Below, one piece after another: positions 1-5,751 of a stretch of DNA of 5,751 bases; the stretch's first letter is position 1, and the number at the start of each line of letters is the position of its first letter. The notes beneath the pieces were generated by a model that was not told the origin of the DNA, made no database searches, and was given only the letters and a program-made list of their open reading frames with translations. A program made the translations under genes and the position numbers. Source of the stretch: Pirellulaceae bacterium (GTDB lineage Bacteria > Planctomycetota > Planctomycetia > Pirellulales > Pirellulaceae); the NCBI GenBank assembly GCA_020846515.1, contig JADLDX010001059.1:1-5751 (forward strand). The letters are read 5' to 3'.

Positions 1-1
1 G

Positions 2-385
2 CCGGAAGAACAAGCTTGGTCAGGCCCGGAATTGCAAGGGTCCATATTCGGGCGCGAGTTCCGCTTGGGCTTGGCTGGACTGGCCGATTTGCCACTCACT
101 CGTGCCGAACCGACCTCCACTGCTGACCCTGCGTCCCTGACAGCCCCTGCCCCCTTAGTGGCCACTGCGTCTCCGGCGAACTCTGTGTCTCTGGCGGATC
201 CTGCGTCTCGGACCGAATCCACCAAGTCCGCAGATGCATCAAACTCGGCCACCGATTTACCGTCGGGCGGCAACGGTGATGGTGAGGTCACTTTGCTGGA
301 GTTAATCACGTATGTCCAGCGCCAAGTTAACCAGTGGTCAATCAACGAACACGCTGCGCCGCAAACGCCACGACTGCTGATCAGT
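2..385 (+). other. Probable C-terminal part of a caspase-like (peptidase C14) domain, split by a linker
   Basis: In planctomycete caspase-like proteins, as I recall them, the catalytic core ends with a pattern like 'P-E-L-x-x-S-x-F-G-x-x-F-x-x-G-L-x-G-x-A-D'. A D-x-NGDG-x-V-T-x-x-E-L segment, a helix and a short 'R-Q-x-P' strand follow. The window shows the same order: PELQGSIFGREF at 26-61, GLAGLAD at 68-88, NGDGEVTLLEL at 272-304, and APQTPRLL about 80 bases later. The 57 residues between the two parts are low-complexity and appear to be an insertion. The NGDGEVTLLE stretch reads as an EF-hand-like calcium loop lacking its first Asp (Gly instead). The catalytic residues lie outside the window, so activity cannot be judged. 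Confidence 0.55.
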
Positions 386-3300
386 TCTCAAGCAAATTCA
401 CCAGACAATGCGAGACTGACATGGGGCTTGAAGCGTCGCGAGTTAAACAGGCAAATCGCTGATGCCCGTCCTAATCAACCGGCTACCATCAGTCCGTCCA
501 GCGAGGAAATGAGCCTGTTATGGAGTCAATGGCAGCAACTGAGAAAAAGCTATGCCTACGCACATGATCCAAAGTCATGGTCCGAATTGGAACAACGTCT
601 GTTGTGGCTTGAAAAGTTGTCGGTAGCTGGCGAAGCCTATGCCGAACAAGCGACCCAACAAGTTTATCCTCAATTGAAAAAACGTCTTGGCGAGCTGACT
701 GCCCGACTGCAAACGACTGCCAGCAGCGAAAACCTATTTGCGCGAAGCCAGTTGTTTGCAGGCGACTCTGAAATCAGCGTAAGTGACGTCGAGTTACCGT
801 CATTGGCATGGCAGGAATTCATCGGTGTAACCGATGCCACGTCGGCTCAAACATTGCGCGGTCAATTACTTTCCGTCGTCGATGCCAACGACCCTAATGC
901 GCTCGATGCCCTTAAGGCCTCAGCCGTAGCGACCGCCCGCCACGCCGTTTGGAACGAACTGAACTTTGTCCAATTGTTATCCAAGTATCAGCGATTTGAG
1001 ATCTGGCCCGACCGCACAAAAGTTCGCCAGGCACTCGAACTGCGTGACCGTTGCGAAAAACTGGCTGTGTTCGGCGATCCCCGAAATCATCGCTGGCGCC
1101 GCGCTCATCTGGAACAAATCGATATCCTGCGCCGTCGCATGGAAGATCAACTGTTCATCGGTCCCAGCGATCAAGTCACCGCGAATTGGACAGCCCTCCA
1201 ACAATTGGTTCAGCAAGCCGAACAGGACCGCGCAGTTGCAGACTCAGTTGCAAACTCGGCTACTGACTCGGCTGCTAGTGACTCGACGATAGTCAACGTG
1301 GCCAATGCAGAAACAACAGGTAATGGCACACCAAGTAATGGCGCACCTAATACTGGCGCTGCATCTGGCGAAGTGGCTAATAAGGTTGATGTAACAAACA
1401 ATTCGAGTAGCCCAGGAGCTAACAATCCGCCTAGCGTCGTCGGTCAGTTATCTGGCCTGCCCACGTTCACTGGGCAATCAGCCATCCAACAGGCTGTACA
1501 TCTGCATGATAGGGGTCTAACCCAAGCGGCCAGTTTAGCGGCTTGGATTTGTTCACCCCACAATGGCATGGAGAATTTGGGTGAGTGGTTGGATAAACAG
1601 TCGGCACTATCGGATAATCCGTTGCGTACTGGGCTAATCGAAAACCGAGTGGTCATCAATGATCCTATGCGACGAGAGCGGTTGGCCATCAGCCGATTGC
1701 TGCACTGGATTGATGGCCTCCACCAGTTGGGCGATTTGATCGCGGCCTCGCCGGAGGGCGGTTTATCGAATCTGCAGAAGCTGACAGAAACCTGCCAGGC
1801 AGTAGAAGACGATTATCAACAATTGGCGGCCTTGGTTGGTGATCAGGTTCAACGCTTGCTGGATCAAAAACTGTCAGAGCGCTCGGGACTAAGACCGCTA
1901 GAAGCCATCCTGAAGCTACCCTTCTTAGATGCCGAAGTGCGCAAGACGTTGTGCGACAAACGTCAGCAGTGGTTGCTTGAGTCCGTCAAAGCCAATGCTA
2001 CTGACCAGCCACAAAATTTGGCGGCTCGGCTAACTAGCCTGGCCAGCACCTTTGATGTCCGAAAACGATCCGCAGCGTCTGGTTCCAAGCCAACAACCAC
2101 AGCGACAGCTACGTCAACAGACAATGCAAATACACCTGGCCATAGGATTTCCAGTGAATCAGGTGTCCGTGAGCGATATATCGATCGCGTACGGTCATGG
2201 TCGACTCATCCTTTGTCAGCCCTGCTGCAACTAGAGACCGACGTCAGCTTGTTGGCGGCCAAGTCAGAGTCGCCGGACCTAAACTTGGTGGCCGAGGGCC
2301 AGCGATCCGTATTCGATCGAGCCAATGCCGTCCTGCGCGCGCACTACGCTTCGATGGCCACCTTCGATGGTCGACAATTAAATGAATGGTTGCCGCGAGC
2401 CGATACGCGTGTCACCTTGGCTGATGATGCGAGTGCATGGATGCGCGAGGCCTTGGCGGCGCATATGGAACGCGCGCACTTGCCCGTCTGCCCAGTGACG
2501 CCTGAGCGTAGTAACTCGACGGGCTTTCGTACTCAGGCCTTCAAGGATCAGATGTATTGGTACGCGCGGCGCACACTGGCGGATCTTTACGGTTCTCCAA
2601 CGAATCCGGCTGAACTAAGTTTGACCCAGCCAGAGTTCTTCGAGAAAGCCGCGCTCTCGATGTTAGCCTTTGCGTCCACATTGCCCGACATCTCGGCTGA
2701 GCAAGAGGCTGAGAGCGAAGAGATTCGACGGCGTTTGGCTATTTTGGGACCGTTGTCGCGGCACGGCTGGAAGGCCAGTGTCAAACGAGATGCACCCGTC
2801 ATGGGCTCAACGCTGACGCCGCTGGAGCTCTCGCTGCGAACAACGCTGCCTGGTGCCATGTCCAGCGATGCCGATTCGACAAATTTCCCTGCGGGCACGG
2901 GCGTGGGACTTATTCGAAATATCCGTGGCGTGATTCCAGGTGCTGCATGTACTGTCCCATTCCCTATCACATCTGAGAATTCGGCGTGGACCATTCAAGC
3001 ACCCGCCTTGGATCGAGCCTTGCCACATGAAGCTGTGGTTGTCTTTCGTGGGCACGAATTTCGAGTACCACTATTTGTCGGACAAGGTGTAGTCGTCGAT
3101 TTCCAACCAGCGCGTTACGACTGGGCTGAGATTGTTTTGTTTGGTGACCGTCAACGCCAACCGTCGATCATGTTCATTCTCGATTGCTCATGGAGTATGG
3201 GTGAGCAAATCCCGATCGAGGCCATCGATTCGCGCACGCAGTCACGACTGGAATTGGCCAAGGTACAACTGGTGCAATTGATTCGACAGATTGCATCGCG

Positions 3301-4957
3301 TCCTGATGCGCGGTTAGGTGTCAGGCTGTTTGGACATCGACTGGGTTGGTCTCGCAATGTTGACCCCAAGACTGGTGCTGCAGTGGGTGGGACGCAAGTA
3401 TTGCCGCAACCGGAGTATCGAGGCTCGATTCCCGAAGATCTGGCCCCCAGTCGCGATGTCGAGGCTGTCGTACCGCTGGGACGGTTCGAATCAACCATGA
3501 TCGCTGGGTTGGAATCGACGCTCAGTGGCATCAAGCCTTGGGGACAATCGCCTCTTTACCTTTCAATCATCGAAGCCTTCAAGGACTTTTCGAGCGACAG
3601 CAGCGATACAGCCAAGTCGATTGTCGTGATCACCGACGGTGACAACTTTCAATTCAATTCTGGCCGCCTGGCTTCTACGCTGTCGGGCCCCATGGTCACT
3701 AAAGCCGACGTGCTTAGAGCCTGGGAAGGCAGCCAGGTACCACTGTTCGTATTGGGTGTTGGAATTGAGAAGGATCAGACCAACGATGCTACGAAATCCT
3801 TAAAAGAGTTGGCTGAGAAGAGTGGTGGCAAGTACTACGACATCAGCACCGGCAGTGACTTACTACGAGCTCTTTCTGAACAGTTATCAACGGCTGAATA
3901 CAGCGTCAGCTCAGCGTCTTCCGGTAAGACCAACGGCGCACCCGAATTGAACATGACCGAAGCTGGAAAGCAAACCGCACGGCTAAATACGCCGGTCACG
4001 ATCAAAGGTTTAAGTTCACCATCCAACGAGTATTCGGTCGAGTTTCAAACGATCAGTAACTCATTGAGTGTTGAAGGCGGCGAATCATTGGAACTGTTCG
4101 TGCAGGCCGACAAACAAGAATTTGTCGCCAAGCCGTTTGATCGCGATTCGCCGCGCTCGGCTGTTCTATCGAGACCTGGGCAGAATCAGCGATTGATCTT
4201 TCGTGCCCACCGCCCGGTTGAACAAACCGATGGTTTCCTCTTTCCCATCTCGTTCCAGGATCCTGACAGTCACTTTACCCGGCGTCCAAAAGAAACGTGG
4301 CTAGAAGTCATACCGGTGGTTGACTCAACTTCCGGCAGCGCGGCTACCAGTTTGGGTGGCGGTAACAGAACCTATTGGTTTTACGACACGGCCTATGAAC
4401 CGCGCAAGCCCGTACCGTACCAGCAATGGTTAGCCTCTGACTGGCCAGCAAACGCCACCATGGCTGACATTCGCGTATGGGCCGCATATGAAAAGACACC
4501 AGCATTGGCGACCATTTCGTTGAAGCAGTTGTCTGACCGCGGATCCGATTATGCCATCGGTCACACTTTGGAAGGTGTGCCTGGCGTCACGCTCAGAGCC
4601 AGCGTGCTGGAGGGGCGCGGAGAGTCTGTTCCCTGGCAACTCCAAGTTACCGAGTTGCACGACGAGAGTTCGCGCGGTGTTGGCTCGATTAGTATTCATG
4701 TGGAAAACGACTCCGATGAACTACCCGTGCGCATCGTGCGTCGTTTCGACAGTCCCAGTCGCATGGCTGTGCATACATTCTCGTTTGAACCCAGCACAGG
4801 TATGAGCTTGGCGCGATCCAACGACGCTCGATTGGTTATTCGTTCTCGCCAAAACGTACAAGCCGGTGCACTGCAGATACCCGGTGAGCAAAGTCTACGA
4901 GTCGAGTTAACGCAAGCTCAAGAGTTGCTCCCGCTCGAAGCCACACTCAGCCGCTAA
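2..4957 (+). CDS. Large caspase-like / von Willebrand factor A multidomain protein (5' end outside window)
   Basis: The frame is open from the left edge to TAA at 4955-4957. The TTG at 32 is probably not the start, because in-frame codons (PEEQAWSGPE) precede it. Residues below count that TTG as 1. Residues 1-22 (LQGSIFGREFRLGLAGLADL) and 81-118 (NGDGEVTLLEL, then a helix and QTPRLL) resemble the end of planctomycete caspase-like (peptidase C14) domains; the catalytic His and Cys would be upstream. A low-complexity linker (24-80) splits the two parts. Residues 119-930 are mostly helical and unrecognised, with linkers at about 402-473 and 678-711. A beta-rich stretch (931-1043) precedes a vWA domain (1044-1284) with MIDAS residues D1051, S1053, S1055, probably S1173, and D1202. 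Residues 1285-1641 are beta-rich and unrecognised. No membrane segment is visible; any signal peptide or anchor would be upstream. The vWA call is firm, the caspase call is inference from a partial domain, and the cellular role is unknown. Confidence 0.85.
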   Translation, partial: PEEQAWSGPELQGSIFGREFRLGLAGLADLPLTRAEPTSTADPASLTAPAPLVATASPANSVSLADPASRTESTKSADASNSATDLPSGGNGDGEVTLLELITYVQRQVNQWSINEHAAPQTPRLLISSQANSPDNARLTWGLKRRELNRQIADARPNQPATISPSSEEMSLLWSQWQQLRKSYAYAHDPKSWSELEQRLLWLEKLSVAGEAYAEQATQQVYPQLKKRLGELTARLQTTASSENLFARSQLFAGDSEISVSDVELPSLAWQEFIGVTDATSAQTLRGQLLSVVDANDPNALDALKASAVATARHAVWNELNFVQLLSKYQRFEIWPDRTKVRQALELRDRCEKLAVFGDPRNHRWRRAHLEQIDILRRRMEDQLFIGPSDQVTANWTALQQLVQQAEQDRAVADSVANSATDSAASDSTIVNVANAETTGNGTPSNGAPNTGAASGEVANKVDVTNNSSSPGANNPPSVVGQLSGLPTFTGQSAIQQAVHLHDRGLTQAASLAAWICSPHNGMENLGEWLDKQSALSDNPLRTGLIENRVVINDPMRRERLAISRLLHWIDGLHQLGDLIAASPEGGLSNLQKLTETCQAVEDDYQQLAALVGDQVQRLLDQKLSERSGLRPLEAILKLPFLDAEVRKTLCDKRQQWLLESVKANATDQPQNLAARLTSLASTFDVRKRSAASGSKPTTTATATSTDNANTPGHRISSESGVRERYIDRVRSWSTHPLSALLQLETDVSLLAAKSESPDLNLVAEGQRSVFDRANAVLRAHYASMATFDGRQLNEWLPRADTRVTLADDASAWMREALAAHMERAHLPVCPVTPERSNSTGFRTQAFKDQMYWYARRTLADLYGSPTNPAELSLTQPEFFEKAALSMLAFASTLPDISAEQEAESEEIRRRLAILGPLSRHGWKASVKRDAPVMGSTLTPLELSLRTTLPGAMSSDADSTNFPAGTGVGLIRNIRGVIPGAACTVPFPITSENSAWTIQAPALDRALPHEAVVVFRGHEFRVPLFVGQGVVVDFQPARYDWAEIVLFGDRQRQPSIMFILDCSWSMGEQIPIEAIDSRTQSRLELAKVQLVQLIRQIASRPDARLGVRLFGHRLGWSRNVDPKTGAAVGGTQVLPQPEYRGSIPEDLAPSRDVEAVVPLGRFESTMIAGLESTLSGIKPWGQSPLYLSIIEAFKDFSSDSSDTAKSIVVITDGDNFQFNSGRLASTLSGPMVTKADVLRAWEGSQVPLFVLGVGIEKDQTNDATKSLKELAEKSGGKYYDISTGSDLLRALSEQLSTAEYSVSSASSGKTNGAPELNMTEAGKQTARLNTPVTIKGLSSPSNEYSVEFQTISNSLSVEGGESLELFVQADKQEFVAKPFDRDSPRSAVLSRPGQNQRLIFRAHRPVEQTDGFLFPISFQDPDSHFTRRPKETWLEVIPVVDSTSGSAATSLGGGNRTYWFYDTAYEPRKPVPYQQWLASDWPANATMADIRVWAAYEKTPALATISLKQLSDRGSDYAIGHTLEGVPGVTLRASVLEGRGESVPWQLQVTELHDESSRGVGSISIHVENDSDELPVRIVRRFDSPSRMAVHTFSFEPSTGMSLARSNDARLVIRSRQNVQAGALQIPGEQSLRVELTQAQELLPLEATLSR
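101..271 (+). repeat. Low-complexity Ala/Ser/Thr/Pro-rich coding linker 1
   Basis: About 57 codons rich in Ala, Ser, Thr, Pro and Asp. The five-residue unit ADPAS occurs twice (122-136 and 194-208), and a related ASPAN lies between them. The DNA around the motif CTGCGTC recurs at three places (about 129, 164 and 201), which suggests growth by short duplications. No globular fold is expected. It separates the two conserved blocks of the presumed caspase tail. Confidence 0.75.
1235..1285 (+). repeat. Imperfect 12-bp in-frame tandem repeat in linker 2
   Basis: Four consecutive units are visible: gttgcagactca (1235-1246), gttgcaaactcg (1247-1258), gctactgactcg (1259-1270) and the expanded gctgctagtgactcg (1271-1285). 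They encode VADS, VANS, ATDS and AASDS. All lengths are multiples of three, so the frame is kept. They open a linker of about 70 residues that runs to about 1450 and is rich in Ala, Asn, Ser, Thr and Gly. Confidence 0.8.
1322..1360 (+). repeat. Asn-Gly-x-Pro micro-repeats in linker 2
   Basis: The codons read NGTPS, NGAP, NTGA in succession, from near-identical DNA units beginning aatggcaca, aatggcgca and aatactggc. This is a second short repeat tract in the same disordered linker as the 12-bp units. It supports slippage or short duplication as the origin of the linker. Confidence 0.65.
2063..2164 (+). repeat. Low-complexity Thr/Ser/Ala-rich coding linker 3
   Basis: About 34 codons, including KPTTTATATSTDNANTPG, with almost no hydrophobic residues between two helical segments. 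It probably marks a flexible joint between domains. No clear DNA repeat unit is seen here, unlike the other two linkers. Confidence 0.6.
3161..3883 (+). other. vWA domain with MIDAS motif inside the large protein
   Basis: This is the best-defined domain of the large protein. A hydrophobic strand (SIMFIL) leads into DCSWSMG at 3182-3202, which matches the DxSxS metal-ion-dependent adhesion site. A helix follows (SRLELAKVQLVQLI), then a strand ending in LFGHR, as in stand-alone bacterial vWA proteins. WGQSPLY at 3539-3559 sits where the family usually has GxTPL, so the third metal ligand would be Ser (codon 3548-3550) instead of Thr. VVITDGD carries the fourth ligand, Asp at 3635-3637. A later strand, VPLFVLGVGI, and the KYYDI segment complete the alternating alpha/beta order. 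An insertion of roughly 50 residues after LFGHR (about 3344-3480) is not typical. vWA domains bind protein partners through a divalent metal; the partner here is unknown. Confidence 0.9.
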
Positions 4958-4968
4958 GTCGTTTACAT

Positions 4969-5065
4969 CGTTTAACAGTCAGCCGTAGGCGTACTCGACT
5001 TACCGGGGCCAGCACTGATGTGGTGTTGCAGAAACCGGGGGCTAGCGCCCGGCGGCTGATAGGGT
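4969..5065 (+). repeat. Palindromic intergenic repeat, full copy 1 (97 bp)
   Basis: This copy begins CGTTTAACAGTCAGCCG and ends GGCGGCTGATAGGGT. It matches copy 2 along its whole length, with about 11 substitutions and two single-base gaps counted by eye. Its ends are inverted: TCAGCCG (4979-4985) pairs with CGGCTGA (5053-5059). Inside are two hairpins: GCAC, a 7-base loop and GTGT (5012-5026), and the near-palindrome CCGGGGGCTAGCGCCCGG (5035-5052). It lies just after the stop codon of the large gene and has no coding potential that I can see. Confidence 0.85.
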
Positions 5066-5067
5066 CT

Positions 5068-5094
5068 CGTTTATCAGTCAGCCGTAGGCGTACT
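5068..5094 (+). repeat. Truncated copy of the intergenic repeat (27 bp)
   Basis: Only the first 27 bases of the unit are present, with a single substitution (CGTTTATCAG for CGTTTAACAG). It sits between the two full copies in the same orientation. It lacks the internal hairpins and the right end, so it looks like a deletion remnant of a third copy or a partial duplication. Further CGTTTA fragments occur at 4960 and at the head of each full copy. Confidence 0.8.
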
Positions 5095-5095
5095 T

Positions 5096-5190
5096 CGTTT
5101 AACAGTCAGCCGCAGGCGTACTCGACTTACCGGGCTAGCACTCGTGCGGTGCCTAAGAAACCGGGGCTAACGCCCTGCGGCTGATAGGGT
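5096..5190 (+). repeat. Palindromic intergenic repeat, full copy 2 (95 bp), overlapping the 3' end of hypB
   Basis: This copy has the same start and end as copy 1. The end inverted repeat is longer here: TCAGCCGCAGG (5106-5116) is perfectly complementary to CCTGCGGCTGA (5174-5184). The inner hairpins are GCAC, 7 bases, GTGC (5138-5152) and GGGC, TAAC, GCCC (5164-5175). The G:T pair of copy 1's first hairpin is a G:C pair here, so the stem is kept while the bases change. Its right 38 bases are read on the minus strand as the last codons and stop of hypB. Confidence 0.85.
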
Positions 5191-5751
5191 TGATAGGGTC
5201 CGTCAGCTTCGCTCGCGCTTGCACTAGATATTCGATCCACGCATCTACCCCCGAGCCCAACTTGGCGGAAGTCTCGAAAACTTTCATTCCAGGTCGCACT
5301 GATTCGATGCTTTGAAGAGCCTTGGTGCGATCGAACTCACAGACATCAGCCAAATCGATTTTCGTGATGATCGCAATATCAGAAGTATTGAACAAACCTG
5401 GATACTTCAGCGGTTTGTCTTCGCCTTCTGTCACGGACAACAATGCGACTCGAATCGATTCACCGAGGTCCCAGCTAGTCGGACAGACAAGGTTCCCGAC
5501 ATTCTCAATGAAAAGAAACTCAAGTTCCTCTAGCCGCCAATCCGTCAAGTGTTGCTGTACCATATCGGCTTCCAGATGGCACATACCATGCGTCATGATC
5601 TGGCGAACCGGTGCTCCGCTTTCAGCCAATCGCCGAGCATCGTTGTCGGTTTCCAAATCACCGACCACGGCGGCCACGCGTTTGCCCCGCTCCAGCAAAC
5701 GTCGCAGCGTATCGCCCAACAGCTTAGTCTTGCCAGTCCCAGGACTGGACA
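5153..5751 (-). CDS. hypB: Hydrogenase nickel incorporation GTPase HypB (5' end outside window)
   Basis: HypB is a SIMIBI-class GTPase that, with HypA, delivers nickel to [NiFe]-hydrogenase in the cytoplasm; in some bacteria HypA/HypB also serve urease. The frame continues past the right edge, so the TTG at 5719 is not the start. The visible 198 codons begin with SSPGTGKTKLL, the P-loop (GKT at 5726-5734). Next come GDLETDNDA, then MTHGMCHLEADMV with the Cys-His metal pair (codons 5576-5581), then the HypB hallmark IENVGNLVCP (5471-5512), the guanine-specificity motif TKID, and SAKLGSGVDAWIEYL. Any N-terminal His-rich or Cys metal site lies upstream, out of view. The family usually ends soon after the W-x-x-x-L helix; here about 20 more residues follow, the last 12-15 encoded by the intergenic repeat. 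It is convergent with the large gene, so it belongs to an operon that starts outside the window. Confidence 0.95.
   Translation of the reverse strand, partial: SSPGTGKTKLLGDTLRRLLERGKRVAAVVGDLETDNDARRLAESGAPVRQIMTHGMCHLEADMVQQHLTDWRLEELEFLFIENVGNLVCPTSWDLGESIRVALLSVTEGEDKPLKYPGLFNTSDIAIITKIDLADVCEFDRTKALQSIESVRPGMKVFETSAKLGSGVDAWIEYLVQARAKLTDPINPISRRALAPVS
5156..5175 (-). terminator. Possible weak terminator for hypB within repeat copy 2
   Basis: Read on the minus strand, GGGC-GTTA-GCCC is followed by CGGTTTCTTAG. That is a short GC stem with a thymine-poor tail, at the very end of hypB and still partly inside the coding sequence. The larger fold of the whole repeat could add strength. A classical run of Ts is missing, so this is only a candidate. 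Confidence 0.25.
5182..5199 (+). repeat. 9-bp tandem duplication at the repeat/hypB junction
   Basis: TGATAGGGT occurs twice in direct succession, at 5182-5190 and 5191-5199. The first belongs to the right end of repeat copy 2; the second is extra. On the minus strand it gives DPI followed by NPI in HypB, so the hypB frame is unaffected. It could be a slippage event or a target-site-like duplication. Confidence 0.7.

Noticed and set aside
32..34. TTG at 32 as the start of the large gene
   Set aside because: The frame is open upstream to the window edge, the codons before it continue a caspase-tail-like pattern, and no ribosome binding site is evident just before it.
966..1292. Plus-strand open frame of 108 codons in another frame
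   Set aside because: It overlaps the large gene entirely, and its Gln/Thr/Leu repeats are only the shifted reading of the 12-bp repeat tract.
2173..2182. Palindrome CGATATATCG as an operator
   Set aside because: It lies deep inside coding sequence with no nearby gene start and is short enough to occur by chance.
2587..2994. Minus-strand open frame of 135 codons
   Set aside because: It lies wholly opposite the large gene, has no recognisable domain, and its composition is what the antisense of that gene would give.
3151..3534. Minus-strand open frame of 127 codons
   Set aside because: It is antisense to the vWA domain, whose motifs clearly fix the plus strand as coding; it shows no family signature.
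4947..4954. TCAGCCGC at the end of the large gene as another repeat fragment
   Set aside because: Only eight bases match and the flanks do not continue the repeat, so chance is as good an explanation.
4960..5199. CRISPR array
   Set aside because: There are only two full units, they are about 95 bp long, and they have no unique spacers of regular length between them.
5312..5533. Plus-strand open frame of 73 codons
   Set aside because: It is antisense to the conserved HypB core (TKID and IENVGNLVCP), so it is a shadow frame.
5717..5719. TTG at 5719 as the start of hypB
   Set aside because: It falls just after the P-loop GKTK, which must be part of the protein; the true start is beyond the right edge.

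Overview
The window holds two protein genes that converge on a short repeat-filled spacer. Both run off the window, each missing its 5' end. The base composition (a little over 50% GC by eye), the very large multidomain ORF, the caspase-tail/NGDG signature and the GC-rich structured repeats between genes suggest a planctomycete of the Pirellulaceae type. That placement rests on family resemblance from memory, not on a database search.

Positions 2-4957 (+) form one uninterrupted reading frame, open to the left edge. The visible 1651 residues begin in what looks like the tail of a caspase-like (peptidase C14) domain; the catalytic His/Cys part would lie upstream. Next come about 900 residues of mostly helical, unrecognised sequence broken by low-complexity Ala/Ser/Thr/Asn/Pro linkers, then a beta-rich stretch and a von Willebrand factor A (vWA) domain with a recognisable metal-binding (MIDAS) motif at 3182-3196. 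A beta-rich C-terminal region of about 360 residues of unknown function ends the protein. The working model is a large caspase-like/vWA fusion protein.

Positions 4958-5152 carry no gene. They hold an array of a palindromic repeat: one full copy, one 27-bp fragment and a second full copy, all in the same orientation. Each full copy has inverted ends and two small internal hairpins. The second copy runs into the 3' end of the next gene.

Positions 5751-5153 (-) are the 3' two thirds or more of hypB, the GTPase for nickel insertion in [NiFe]-hydrogenase maturation. It is recognised by its P-loop, GDLETDNDA, CHLEADMV and IENVGNLVCP motifs. Its last 12-15 codons, including the stop, come from the intergenic repeat. 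The two genes are convergent and show no obvious functional link. I see no RNA gene, CRISPR array, insertion sequence or promoter in the window.
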